From Halobacteriovorax sp. DA5 (GTDB lineage Bacteria; Bdellovibrionota; Bacteriovoracia; Bacteriovoracales; Bacteriovoracaceae), in assembly GCF_002903145.1 (NCBI RefSeq), contig NZ_PPDJ01000002.1, positions 124,001 to 188,000 on the forward strand: a stretch of DNA of 64,000 nucleotides, given 5' to 3'. The notes under the pieces were generated by a model. That model was not told the DNA's origin and did not search any database. It worked only from the letters and a program-made list of their open reading frames with translations. Made by a program: the position numbers and the translations under genes. Of this stretch, positions 16,108 through 24,008 are shown one piece after another (positions within the stretch are counted from its first letter, which is position 1; every line of letters starts with the position of its first letter).

Positions 16108-17471
16108 TGACTGAAAGAAAACTATTTGGAACTGATGGAATTAGAGGTAAAGCAAATATTTATCCAATGGTTCCTGAAATTGCGACAGCACTTGGACGTG
16201 CAGTAACTTTCTATTTTCAAAAAAAGAATAAGAATAAGAAAACACCTCTAATTATCGTTGGTAAAGATACAAGACTAAGCTGTTATATGATTGAGCAAGC
16301 TTTTTCGGCAGGTGTATTATCTCAAGGTGGACGAGTGATTTTTACTGGACCTCTTCCAACTCCTGGAGTTGCTTTTGTGACAACTTCTATGAGAGCGGAT
16401 GCTGGTGTTATGATTTCAGCTTCACATAATGATTACGATGATAATGGTATTAAGTTATTTGATGCCCACGGATTCAAGCTTCCAGACGAAGTTGAGTTAG
16501 AGCTTGAAGAGTTAGTTCTTAATCCTAAACTTATTCCACCAAAAGTTGGTGCCGAAATCGGTCGTGCAAAAAGACTTGAAGGTGTTGAAGGCCGCTACGT
16601 TGTTCACGTTAAGTCAGCAATTGATGAAGAGTGTGACCTAAGTGGTATGCGTGTGGTTGTGGATTGTGCAAATGGTGCTAGCTATAAAGTTGCTCCTCTT
16701 GTCATGAGTGAGTTAGGTGCAGAAGTTTTTCCATTAGGTGTAAATCCAAATGGCCAAAATATTAATTTAAATTGTGGAAGCTTACACCCTGCTCTTGCAA
16801 GTCAAGAAGTAGTAAAGCTTCGTGCAGATATGGGATTTTGTCTTGATGGTGATGCTGATCGTATTCAAGTAATAGATAAAGACGGTGGACTTATTAAAGG
16901 TGATAAGCTGATTGGAATTTTTGCGAAGCTTTTACTTGAGCAAGGAAAGCTTAAAAAAGGTGACACTGTTGTTGGAACGATTATGTCTAACCTTGGGCTT
17001 GAGAACTACCTTAAGAAGTTAGGTCTTAAATTTCATCGTACAGCAGTTGGTGATCGCTATATTATGGAGTATATGAGAAGTGAAAATGCTCTTCTTGGTG
17101 GTGAACCATCTGGGCATATTATTTTTCTAGAGCATGCAACTACTGGAGACGGGACTCTTGCAGCTCTTAAGTCAATTGAGGCCACTTATTTCTTTAAGAA
17201 ATCAATTAATGAACTGTCTCAAGAAGTAGAATTATATCCACAAGTTTTAAAGAACGTATCTGTTTCTCAAAAGAAGAAGGTTGAAGAAATGCCTACATTT
17301 GCAGCAGAACTTAAGGCCTGTGAAGAAGAATTAGGTGAAGAAGGACGTGTGATTTTCCGATACTCAGGAACTGAACCTCTAGCACGTGTTATGGTTGAAG
17401 GACGTTGTGAAGATAAGATCAATACAGTTTGTGATCGTCTTGTGAGCGCTCTTAAAAAGGAAATTGCATAA
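16107..17471 (+). CDS. glmM: Phosphoglucosamine mutase
   Basis: Converts glucosamine-6-phosphate to glucosamine-1-phosphate for UDP-GlcNAc and hence peptidoglycan and LPS. Seen: GTDGIRG at the start, the phosphoserine loop ISASHNDYDDNGIK (about 102), the metal loop DGDADR (about 247), and the C-terminal phosphate-binding RYSGTEP (about 417). The usual Pro/Tyr after SASHN is Asp here. 454 residues is normal. The stop overlaps the pdxJ start by one base. In other bacteria CdaA and GlmM interact, linking c-di-AMP to wall precursor synthesis. Confidence 0.96.
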   Translation: MTERKLFGTDGIRGKANIYPMVPEIATALGRAVTFYFQKKNKNKKTPLIIVGKDTRLSCYMIEQAFSAGVLSQGGRVIFTGPLPTPGVAFVTTSMRADAGVMISASHNDYDDNGIKLFDAHGFKLPDEVELELEELVLNPKLIPPKVGAEIGRAKRLEGVEGRYVVHVKSAIDEECDLSGMRVVVDCANGASYKVAPLVMSELGAEVFPLGVNPNGQNINLNCGSLHPALASQEVVKLRADMGFCLDGDADRIQVIDKDGGLIKGDKLIGIFAKLLLEQGKLKKGDTVVGTIMSNLGLENYLKKLGLKFHRTAVGDRYIMEYMRSENALLGGEPSGHIIFLEHATTGDGTLAALKSIEATYFFKKSINELSQEVELYPQVLKNVSVSQKKKVEEMPTFAAELKACEEELGEEGRVIFRYSGTEPLARVMVEGRCEDKINTVCDRLVSALKKEIA

Positions 17472-18235
17472 TGACTGATAAAATGATTCCAAGACTTGGT
17501 GTAAATATTGACCACGTAGCAACTCTTAGACAACAAAGAGATGAAGGCTACCCAAGTGTTGCAAACGCCGCTCAAGATGTTTTAATGGCCGGTGCTGATC
17601 AAATTACTATTCACTTACGTGAAGACAGAAGACATATTCAAGATACGGACTTAACAAGTGTTATGGCCGTAACAAAGCGTTTTGAAAAACCATTAAATCT
17701 TGAAATTGGCTGTGCTAAAGAGATTGTTGAAATTGCAGCTGATTTTAAACCAGATTGGATCTGTCTTGTTCCAGAAAAAAGAGAAGAGAAGACAACAGAA
17801 GGTGGACTAGATCTTTCTGCAGCTAATTTTGATAAAGTATCACAAACTATGTCATACCTAAGAGAGCATTCTCCAAAAACAAAAATCTCTCTTTTTGTTG
17901 AAGCCTCGACAGATGTAATGAAGAAGGCCATCGAATTAAAAGCAGATGCTGTTGAAATTCATACGGGAGCATATGCTATCGACTTCCTAAAAGAAGGAGA
18001 TCTTAATCCTCATCTTAATAACTATGTTGATTGTTTTAAAGTTCTAGAGGGGACAGGTGTTGCTTTCCATGCTGGCCACGGATTAACAATGGAGAGTGTA
18101 AGACCTCTTCTTGAGCAAGGTCTTTTTGCTGAATATAATATTGGTCACTGGATTGTGTCTCAAGCTGTATTTAGTGGAATCTCTAATGTTACTAGAGATA
18201 TGTTAAATTTGTTTAGAAACCATCCAGTTAAGTAA
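17471..18235 (+). CDS. pdxJ: Pyridoxine 5'-phosphate synthase
   Basis: Last step of de novo vitamin B6 synthesis (deoxyxylulose 5-phosphate plus 3-amino-1-hydroxyacetone 1-phosphate). Seen: GVNIDHVATLRQQR at the N-terminus, ITIHLREDRRHIQD, EIHTGAYA, FHAGHGLT and EYNIGHWIVSQAVF. 254 residues, slightly longer than E. coli PdxJ (243). Translationally coupled to glmM (TAATG). It ends the cdaA operon or runs on to tsaE, 80 bp downstream; no strong terminator is seen. Confidence 0.96.
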   Translation: MTDKMIPRLGVNIDHVATLRQQRDEGYPSVANAAQDVLMAGADQITIHLREDRRHIQDTDLTSVMAVTKRFEKPLNLEIGCAKEIVEIAADFKPDWICLVPEKREEKTTEGGLDLSAANFDKVSQTMSYLREHSPKTKISLFVEASTDVMKKAIELKADAVEIHTGAYAIDFLKEGDLNPHLNNYVDCFKVLEGTGVAFHAGHGLTMESVRPLLEQGLFAEYNIGHWIVSQAVFSGISNVTRDMLNLFRNHPVK

Positions 18236-18315
18236 GGTATGGTTTGCCTTTGATTGCTAATTGATTTTTATCGTGGAAAATAAATATCTAAGCAATTAAT
18301 TCTAAGGAGCACCTG

Positions 18316-18771
18316 TTGTTTGACTATCAAGATGTTAGGCATTGGAAAAAAGTATACCAAAGTGATATTTCAAATATTATTGTCGAACTAAAAGAGTCGT
18401 TAAATGAGCCATCTGTTGTGATTTTAGATGGAGCAGTTGGCGCGGGAAAGACAACATTCACTAATGTCTTCTTAGGTGAAGACAAGTCAGGTTCTCCAAC
18501 ATATTCCCTTATCAATGATTGCGGCGATGTTGTCCATGCAGACTTCTATCGTCTTGATTCGCCAGAAGAGATCATTCATCTTGAACTTGCAATGTACCTC
18601 GATGAGAAAAAATACTTTCTTGTTGAGTGGGGCAAGGACTATATCAGAGATATTTACCGTGAACTTTCTGATGACTTCAATTATTTTCAACTAAGCATTG
18701 AGGCCAATGACAAGAAAGATGATGAAGAAAGTGCATCTCGTAATTATTTTTTGAAGAAAATTATTTTTTAA
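18316..18771 (+). CDS. tsaE: tRNA t6A biosynthesis ATPase TsaE
   Basis: TsaE is the small ATPase of the TsaBDE complex that makes t6A37 in ANN-decoding tRNAs. Seen: Walker A GAVGAGKTTF, the following GSPTYSLIN, HADFYRLDSPEEI, and VEWGKDY near the end. 151 residues is normal. Start is TTG at 18316 with AAGGAG (18304-18309) 6 bases upstream. The C-terminal 20 residues are charged and less conserved. Confidence 0.9.
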   Translation: MFDYQDVRHWKKVYQSDISNIIVELKESLNEPSVVILDGAVGAGKTTFTNVFLGEDKSGSPTYSLINDCGDVVHADFYRLDSPEEIIHLELAMYLDEKKYFLVEWGKDYIRDIYRELSDDFNYFQLSIEANDKKDDEESASRNYFLKKIIF

Positions 18772-18922
18772 CATCTTCTAACAAGTGGGCAGAAATAACC
18801 GATTAACTCTGTTTGGCATATCTTGTCATCGCAGTTGAATAATTCCCTAACATATAGATATTATTGATATTATGTGCTCCAGCATTGTCTCCAGTAAAGA
18901 AAAAATATTTTTTTTATAATAA

Positions 18923-19002
18923 TTGATTAAATCAAGTTGACTTTAAGACTTGTGGGCTGACATAATATTTAGGAAGAAAGATTTTAACGGAATAAATCTT
19001 TC
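18923..19002 (+). promoter_or_regulatory. Promoter, palindrome and leader hairpin of the Rrf2-cysteine desulfurase operon
   Basis: TTGACT (18937-18942) and CATAAT (18961-18966) are 18 bases apart. A perfect 13-base palindrome TTGATT-A-AATCAA (18923-18935) ends 1 base before the -35 and is a good operator candidate, perhaps for the Rrf2 protein itself. Just after the expected start site a 9-bp perfect hairpin (gaaagattt/aaatctttc, 18976-19002) opens a leader of about 135 bases. The rest of the 339-bp gap 18772-19110 is AT-rich with a bent-DNA-like A6/T6 palindrome at 18900-18913 and no gene. Confidence 0.6.
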
Positions 19003-19110
19003 AACAGAAAGGATAGCACGGAATGCGAGTCCTAAATTAGCACACAATTTATTTGCTTTAAGTTTAAAACTATTTTTTTATTTAACATTTGGATTTATGG
19101 AGGAAGACCA

Positions 19111-19671
19111 ATGAGACTCACTTCGAAAGGACGCTACGCAGTTAGAGCAATGCTTGACCTAACTACTCACAGCAACGGAAACCCTGTAAGACTTCAGGAA
19201 ATTTCAGAAAGACAAAACATTTCACTTCACTACCTTGAGCAACTTTTCAGAAAGCTTAGAAATGGCCAAGCTGTTAAGTCAGTAAGAGGACCAGGTGGTG
19301 GTTATGTTCTTGCTCGTTCGATGGAAGAAATTACAATTAAAGATGTACTTGAATGTGTTGGTGAAAATATCAACCCAGCAAAAGACATCCTAGGAACAGA
19401 AGCAGAGCAAGCTAGCACTGTTGAATTCCACCTGTCTAAGAATTACTTTCAAAACCTTGGTTTCATTATGAGCGAATACCTAACAACTACTTCTTTAGGT
19501 GACCTTGTAAGAAAATCTGGTGAAGTTGAGTCAGAAGTTAGAGGTGAAGAAGCTTCTAATGAACAAGCTACTCAAACAGTAGAAGCAGTTACTCAAAACA
19601 CTTCAAATGAAAGTGCATTTAGCGAGTACGCTTCAGGAATCAGATCAGGTTTAGGTGAAATTAATCAATAA
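19111..19671 (+). CDS. Rrf2 family transcriptional regulator without Fe-S cysteines
   Basis: An N-terminal winged-helix of the IscR/Rrf2 type (MRLTSKGRYAVRAMLDL, ISLHYLEQLFRKLR, VRGPGGGYVLAR). 186 residues, with an extra 40-residue C-terminal tail rich in Glu, Ser, Thr and Gln. IscR holds a [2Fe-2S] cluster with three Cys after the DNA-binding domain; here only one Cys (ECVGEN) remains and the whole Cys loop is missing. It overlaps the cysteine desulfurase gene by 17 bp, so it is likely a regulator of Fe-S or sulfur supply that senses something other than its own cluster. Confidence 0.9.
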   Translation: MRLTSKGRYAVRAMLDLTTHSNGNPVRLQEISERQNISLHYLEQLFRKLRNGQAVKSVRGPGGGYVLARSMEEITIKDVLECVGENINPAKDILGTEAEQASTVEFHLSKNYFQNLGFIMSEYLTTTSLGDLVRKSGEVESEVRGEEASNEQATQTVEAVTQNTSNESAFSEYASGIRSGLGEINQ

Positions 19672-20809
19672 TTATCTCTACTTAGATTATAATGCTACGG
19701 CCCCCTTAGTTAAACCAGTCCAAGATTGGCTTTGCGAGGGGGCCGTCTACTTTGGTAATCCAGCTTCGATTCACCAGGTAGGAAAGAAGTCAAAATCTCT
19801 CATTAATCAAACAATCAAAAAGATTCAAGATACTTTCAATGCGACAAGCTACGATGTTTTTTTTCACTCAGGTGCCACAGAGGCAATCAATAGTGTAGTA
19901 AAAGGTTTTTGCTTTAATGCTCTAAAGCTTAAATCAAAATTCCACGTATTCTGCTTTGATGTTGATCATTCGAGTATGGTGAATCAAAGAGAACATGTAG
20001 AGCTTCTTGGTGGTACTTTTCACGTGTTAAAAACACATGGAGGCGACTTTGATAGACAAGAAGTAATACAAGCTCTAAACGAGCTTGAAGGAGAGAAGCT
20101 CATTAATTTCACTTATGTGAATAATGAGAATGGTGTCGTGTGGGATCTGGCCGATGTTTTAAAAATCAAAGATGAAACAGGCGCTTGTGTTCATGTTGAT
20201 TGTGTACAAGTTGTTGGAAAAATCAAAGATTGGAATGAGCTTACCCTAGGACTTGATTACTATACTTTTTCTGGACACAAATTTGGTGCTCTTAAAGGTG
20301 TAGGTTTTACACTTGTTTCAAAGGATGCGAGTTGGACTCCACTTATTCGTGGTGGTGGTCAACAAAAGGCAATGCGCTCAGGAACTGAGAATGCTTTTAG
20401 TGTTCATACAATTAATCTCGCTCTTGATTACAATCTGTCACACTTAAATATTGAGCGAGCTCAAAAAGTAAAAGATGAGCTTGAAACGTGGCTTCTTGAA
20501 AAATTTGGTGAAAGAATTACTCTTATCGGTGCCAAGGCAAAGAAGAGAAATGCGACAACTATTTTCTTTAGTGTCCATGATAAGAATATTAATACTGTTA
20601 TGATGGCCCTAGATATGGCCGGAATCTGTGCTTCTAGTGGTTCTGCTTGTGCATCTGGAATCATTAAACCATCACGAGTTGCAAAGGCATATGAACTCAG
20701 TGATGAGGCAGCAACTAATGTTATTCGATTTTCTTTATCTCCATTTTCAGAAGAAGCGGCCCCGATTATTTCAAAATTAGAACCTGTTTTAACAAAATTT
20801 CTATCTTAA
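19655..20809 (+). CDS. Cysteine desulfurase (IscS/NifS family)
   Basis: PLP enzyme that takes sulfur from cysteine for Fe-S clusters and tRNA thiolation. Seen: LDYNATAP at the start, SGATEAIN, DHSSM, VHVDCVQ, PLP lysine in FSGHKFG (K209), RSGTEN, and the active-site Cys332 in SSGSACASG. 384 residues. Start is GTG at 19655 inside the end of the Rrf2 gene, implying translational coupling. No iscU, iscA or hsc genes follow, so the scaffold is encoded elsewhere. The SSGSAC loop fits group I (IscS/NifS). Confidence 0.93.
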   Translation: MKLINNYLYLDYNATAPLVKPVQDWLCEGAVYFGNPASIHQVGKKSKSLINQTIKKIQDTFNATSYDVFFHSGATEAINSVVKGFCFNALKLKSKFHVFCFDVDHSSMVNQREHVELLGGTFHVLKTHGGDFDRQEVIQALNELEGEKLINFTYVNNENGVVWDLADVLKIKDETGACVHVDCVQVVGKIKDWNELTLGLDYYTFSGHKFGALKGVGFTLVSKDASWTPLIRGGGQQKAMRSGTENAFSVHTINLALDYNLSHLNIERAQKVKDELETWLLEKFGERITLIGAKAKKRNATTIFFSVHDKNINTVMMALDMAGICASSGSACASGIIKPSRVAKAYELSDEAATNVIRFSLSPFSEEAAPIISKLEPVLTKFLS

Positions 20810-20970
20810 TTCTTTATTTAAAAGATATACGAACGATGCGGCGCAGTGTGCACTTTGGGCCTCTTTTGTATTTACTGTAACGAGTTCATTTTGACCTCAG
20901 TGACCTTTTTACTCCAGTAATAAGTGTTTGATTTTATTGAAATTGATGTCTTTGGATATTATTCAAAAGT

Positions 20971-20985
20971 TGGCACGATCATTGC
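20971..20985 (+). promoter_or_regulatory. Sigma-54 promoter (consensus match)
   Basis: TGGCAC-N5-TTGC is a full match to the -24/-12 consensus of RpoN. Start of transcription is expected near 20996-20997. A short palindrome TTACT-CC-AGTAA at 20909-20920, about 60 bp upstream, could be an activator site. Nearly the same string recurs at 30291. It lies in the 337-bp gap after the cysteine desulfurase; the rest of the gap (20810-20970) shows no other gene. Confidence 0.7.
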
Positions 20986-20996
20986 TTTATTAATAG

Positions 20997-21084
20997 TATC
21001 AATGGTTGGACGGCCTTGGTTCTTTAAAAAGAGTCCCAATAACACTTCTACCGGCCATGCTGAAAAACAGGAATCTGTTTTTTT
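20997..21084 (+). ncRNA. Candidate sigma-54-driven small RNA or micropeptide transcript
   Basis: From the predicted sigma-54 start to a possible terminator is about 88 bases. The terminator is aaaaacag (21063-21070) paired with ctgttttt (21075-21082), loop gaat, followed by T-rich sequence. An ATG at 21002 opens a 38-codon frame (MVGRPWFFKKS start, to 21118) with no Shine-Dalgarno; the hairpin lies inside it, so small RNA and peptide are competing readings. An upstream in-frame GTG at 20924 would give 64 residues with one hydrophobic helix but would start before the promoter. Confidence 0.35.
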
Positions 21085-21146
21085 CTCTTGTTCTAAAATC
21101 CTATCTTTTCTTCTTTAAAGTAAAAACCAAGGCCCAATTTTTTTCT

Positions 21147-21620
21147 TTAGATCGCACCTGAGTCGTTTAGAATTTTGATACAATCTTCATTGCCATTTCT
21201 TTTTGCATAGTCAAGAGCGCTTCTTCCGTGAGTGTCTTTTATCTTTAGGTCTGCTCCTGCATCAATAAGAGCTTTTAGAACAGTGGGGTTACAATTTAAG
21301 CTCTTGTCCATCGCCATTGTAAAACGTCTATTGTTAAAGATGATATTTGGGTTTGCTCCCTTGTTTAGAGCTTCTATAACTAAGTCCTCGCGCTCATCTG
21401 CAAGTGCGGCCATTAGGATGTGATTAGCTTCTTTGTTTTCTTTCAAGGCCGTAGGAGCTTTTCGTGTAAGAGCTGCTCTTTTGTGAACGATTTGTGATTC
21501 AATTGCGTTTATCGGGGCCGGTTCATCGTATTTGTTTTGAACAGACTGTGTGCTCTCTTTTGAGATATAAGTAGCAAGGGCCAAAAGTATTACGACGATG
21601 GGGATAACTGATTTGTTCAT
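21147..21620 (-). CDS. Membrane-anchored ankyrin-repeat protein
   Basis: 157 residues: an N-terminal membrane helix (SVIPIVVILLALATYIS), a linker, then about three ankyrin repeats (NHILMAALADEREDLVIEALNKGANPN; NPTVLKALIDAGADLKIKDTHGRSALDYAKRNGNEDCIKIL). Ankyrin repeats bind proteins; the domain is probably periplasmic. Its start codon directly follows the stop of the PBP4-type peptidase gene with no gap, so both are in one operon. Confidence 0.82.
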   Translation of the reverse strand: MNKSVIPIVVILLALATYISKESTQSVQNKYDEPAPINAIESQIVHKRAALTRKAPTALKENKEANHILMAALADEREDLVIEALNKGANPNIIFNNRRFTMAMDKSLNCNPTVLKALIDAGADLKIKDTHGRSALDYAKRNGNEDCIKILNDSGAI

Positions 21621-22958
21621 TTATAACTCTTCTATTGGTCCTTCTAGAGGCAGGAAAGATTGTGGTTTGGTGTAGTTTGTTATTTTCTTTGCACCAGCGA
21701 ATTCTTCAATTAAAAACTCTGTCATAAGATCTTGAACTATCTTAGCATTGTACTGATCTTGTCCATTTGATTTAAAGACTTGATGAAAAAAGCCGAAGTA
21801 GATCGCTCCTGACTTTGTCGACAATTTACCTGCCAAAGACTTGGTATTCATAAGAGTGCCTGTCTTTGCAAGGATAGAGCCTAAGTTTCTTTGAGAGTTT
21901 AATCTTTTCGATAGAGTCCCAATATCAATTCCTGCAATAGGTAGGACTTGTTCAAGCTTATGGCCACTTTGATTCAAGTTATTTTCTAGTTCCTGGTAAG
22001 AGCTAATTACAATAGCGCAAGTTGCATAGTTGTCGACGCGCTTCCCATCTATTTTTGAATCCAGGCCTGATCCTGTATAAAGATAAGTATTTTCTTCAGT
22101 ATCGTTAAACCCAATTCTTTTTTGAAAGTAATCATTACCAAGTTTTTCTTCAATAAGATTTTGAAGATACCACTTTGAGTATTCTTGAGCTCCATAACTT
22201 TTATAAGTTATGTCAGAGAGCCAATTGTGAGAAACTGAGTTTTGAAACTTTAGATAAGTTAGAAGCTTAGGAGATTGAACTAAGTAAGTTTTTTTGATGT
22301 CTTTAATAGGATTCGCTGCGGAATACACAACACTATCGACAGTCATTCTATAGGCCGATACTTTTAAAGGAAGACCTAGTTCTTTAAGTCTTTCTTCTTT
22401 GGTATTTTTTAAAAACTCTTTAAGTCTTGTTTTTATTTTCTTATTGTTATCAAGGTTAAAGTATTCTTTAAGCTGTTCGATGTTATATTCTTTCGAATAC
22501 CAGGCTTCGCTCATACTCATATAAGGCCTTAGGGCAATTGCAAAAATAGGAGTATTAGCATCAAAGCTTATGGTGTTGAGTTTAACGATTCCATTTGCAT
22601 TGAGGGCAGCGATTAAGTAGAAGATTTTTTCTTCACTAAACATTCCATCATTTGCTCCTTCAAGATGGATATTTTCTCCATCAGAAATCACTTTTGTTTC
22701 ATAATGAAAATTTGGGCCTAGAGTTTCGAGTGCCATTAGTGAAGTTATGGGCTTTGTCGTTGAAGCAAGTCGGCTTTTTAAGTGTGCTGTTGTTCCAAAG
22801 ATTTCACCTTGGTACATATAACAAAAACCGTGCTCATTTGGATTTAAGTTGAACTCTTTAGATAGTGATAACCATTTCTTTTCGATAGTGTCGTGATTAG
22901 CTCCAAAGACACTGGTAAAAGTTAAGAATAGTGGGAGTAAATACTTAATAATAAACAT
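21621..22958 (-). CDS. dacB: D-alanyl-D-alanine carboxypeptidase/endopeptidase, PBP4 (S13) type
   Basis: Periplasmic peptidoglycan peptidase that trims or opens cross-links. Signal peptide (MFIIKYLLPLFLTFTSVFGA). Active-site SxxK is STTK (Ser66), the SxN-type motif is SHN in VSHNWLSD, and the KTG motif is in ILAKTGTL. 445 residues is in the family range. Predatory bacteria use DacB-type enzymes to remodel prey wall, so this may be self- or prey-directed. An inverted repeat (taattct/agaatta, 22965-22980) lies just upstream of the start codon. The S13 call is good; substrate side is inference. Confidence 0.82.
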   Translation of the reverse strand: MFIIKYLLPLFLTFTSVFGANHDTIEKKWLSLSKEFNLNPNEHGFCYMYQGEIFGTTAHLKSRLASTTKPITSLMALETLGPNFHYETKVISDGENIHLEGANDGMFSEEKIFYLIAALNANGIVKLNTISFDANTPIFAIALRPYMSMSEAWYSKEYNIEQLKEYFNLDNNKKIKTRLKEFLKNTKEERLKELGLPLKVSAYRMTVDSVVYSAANPIKDIKKTYLVQSPKLLTYLKFQNSVSHNWLSDITYKSYGAQEYSKWYLQNLIEEKLGNDYFQKRIGFNDTEENTYLYTGSGLDSKIDGKRVDNYATCAIVISSYQELENNLNQSGHKLEQVLPIAGIDIGTLSKRLNSQRNLGSILAKTGTLMNTKSLAGKLSTKSGAIYFGFFHQVFKSNGQDQYNAKIVQDLMTEFLIEEFAGAKKITNYTKPQSFLPLEGPIEEL

Positions 22959-22964
22959 GAAGTT

Positions 22965-22980
22965 TAATTCTAAAGAATTA
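22965..22980 (-). promoter_or_regulatory. Inverted repeat at the dacB start
   Basis: TAATTCT-AA-AGAATTA, a perfect 7-bp inverted repeat ending 7 bases before the dacB ATG, where a ribosome-binding site would be. No Shine-Dalgarno is visible, so this may be an operator or an RNA hairpin limiting initiation. Confidence 0.35.
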
Positions 22981-23026
22981 GAATAAGTCGGTCAAGAAAG
23001 GGGAGCGCTCTGTGTTATTTATCGAG

Positions 23027-23662
23027 CTAGAGCTTTGCTTTTAAGATAGGGAGAATATTTGAAAGTCCATGAGTGATCATCTGAATTGACATGGCCAGTA
23101 GAATTAGCCCCATAATTCGTGTTGTTACGTTTACTCCAAGCGTTCCTACTTTTTGACTAATACGATTTGCATTAATAAGAACAACATAAATTGCTAGGAC
23201 ACTAACAAAGATAATTGGAATACTTAGGGCCCAGTCAATTGGAGAATCTAATTTTTGCGCGTAGATAATTGTCGTTGAAATAGCTCCTGGACCTGCTAGC
23301 AGAGGAATGGCCAAGGGTACAATTCCTATTTCACGGATTTCATCATCATCAATTTCATCTTGTGTTAGCTTTGATTCAACATCTTTGGCATTGATCATGG
23401 AAGTTGCCATGGAAAAAATAAGAATCCCTCCACCAACTGTAAATGAGGCAATCGAAATTCCAAAGAAGCTAAGAATTTTTTCTCCAATAAAAAGAGAAAC
23501 TACAAGTGTGACAAAAACAGCAATCGAGCAAACTCGAACCATGCTTCTTCTTTGTGTCTCAGACAAGTTTTGAGTCAATGACATAAACATTGGCAGGGCA
23601 CCAATAGGATTTACAACTGAGATTAAAGCAATAAAGAAAGAGGCCATGATACTAGATTCCAT
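23027..23662 (-). CDS. MarC family integral membrane protein
   Basis: 211 residues with six hydrophobic helices. The MarC wording is clear: FFIALISVVNPIGALPMF at the N-terminus and GIVPLAIPLLAGPGAISTTI in the middle. MarC proteins sit in the inner membrane and their function is unknown; they were once linked to multiple antibiotic resistance but this was withdrawn. Stands alone, 68 bp before dacB on the same strand. An alternative start is Met6. Confidence 0.88.
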   Translation of the reverse strand: MESSIMASFFIALISVVNPIGALPMFMSLTQNLSETQRRSMVRVCSIAVFVTLVVSLFIGEKILSFFGISIASFTVGGGILIFSMATSMINAKDVESKLTQDEIDDDEIREIGIVPLAIPLLAGPGAISTTIIYAQKLDSPIDWALSIPIIFVSVLAIYVVLINANRISQKVGTLGVNVTTRIMGLILLAMSIQMITHGLSNILPILKAKL

Positions 23663-23734
23663 TGGTTCATTATGACTACTTTCATGGATTATTCAAGTTA
23701 GTTTTTTGTTAGCGTCATCTGCAGCATCGTGTGG

Positions 23735-23760
23735 CAAAAGTGCCCCAACGGGCAGTTTTG
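23735..23760. other. Imperfect hairpin in the gap after marC
   Basis: caaaagtgccc and gggcagttttg pair with one mismatch around a caac loop. Upstream stands catctgcag (23715-23723), also present in the 13822 hairpin region. The 346-bp gap 23663-24008 otherwise holds AT-rich DNA and no recognisable gene; it must contain the promoters of the flanking divergent genes. Function unknown. Confidence 0.4.
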
Positions 23761-24008
23761 ACTCACTGATGTATGTGACTTAAGAATCAAAGAGCGCAGC
23801 TCGCGTGATTCGGTTATGAACCTAAAAGACACCTTAATAACTCTCTTGAGCTAAAGTTTAGAGTTGTGCCTCAACCATCTAATAGTACATAAACAATGAA
23901 AATAAATAATATTTTCTAAACATCTCGAAATGAAAAAAAATATATTTTCTTAAAGTGTTTTTGTTTTAGTTCGATAAAGAAATAACATGTTCATTTGCTG
24001 AGGTATTT

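Noticed and set aside
18821-18835. TTTGGCAT ... TTGT as another sigma-54 site
   Set aside because: The spacing between boxes is 3, not 5, bases.
18900-18913. A6/T6 palindrome as a terminator for tsaE
   Set aside because: A pure AT stem more than 120 bp after tsaE; more likely bent promoter DNA.
20924-21118. 64-codon frame with GTG start and one hydrophobic helix
   Set aside because: It would begin upstream of the sigma-54 promoter, with no ribosome-binding site. Only the 38-codon part downstream of the promoter is kept, as a tentative alternative to a small RNA.
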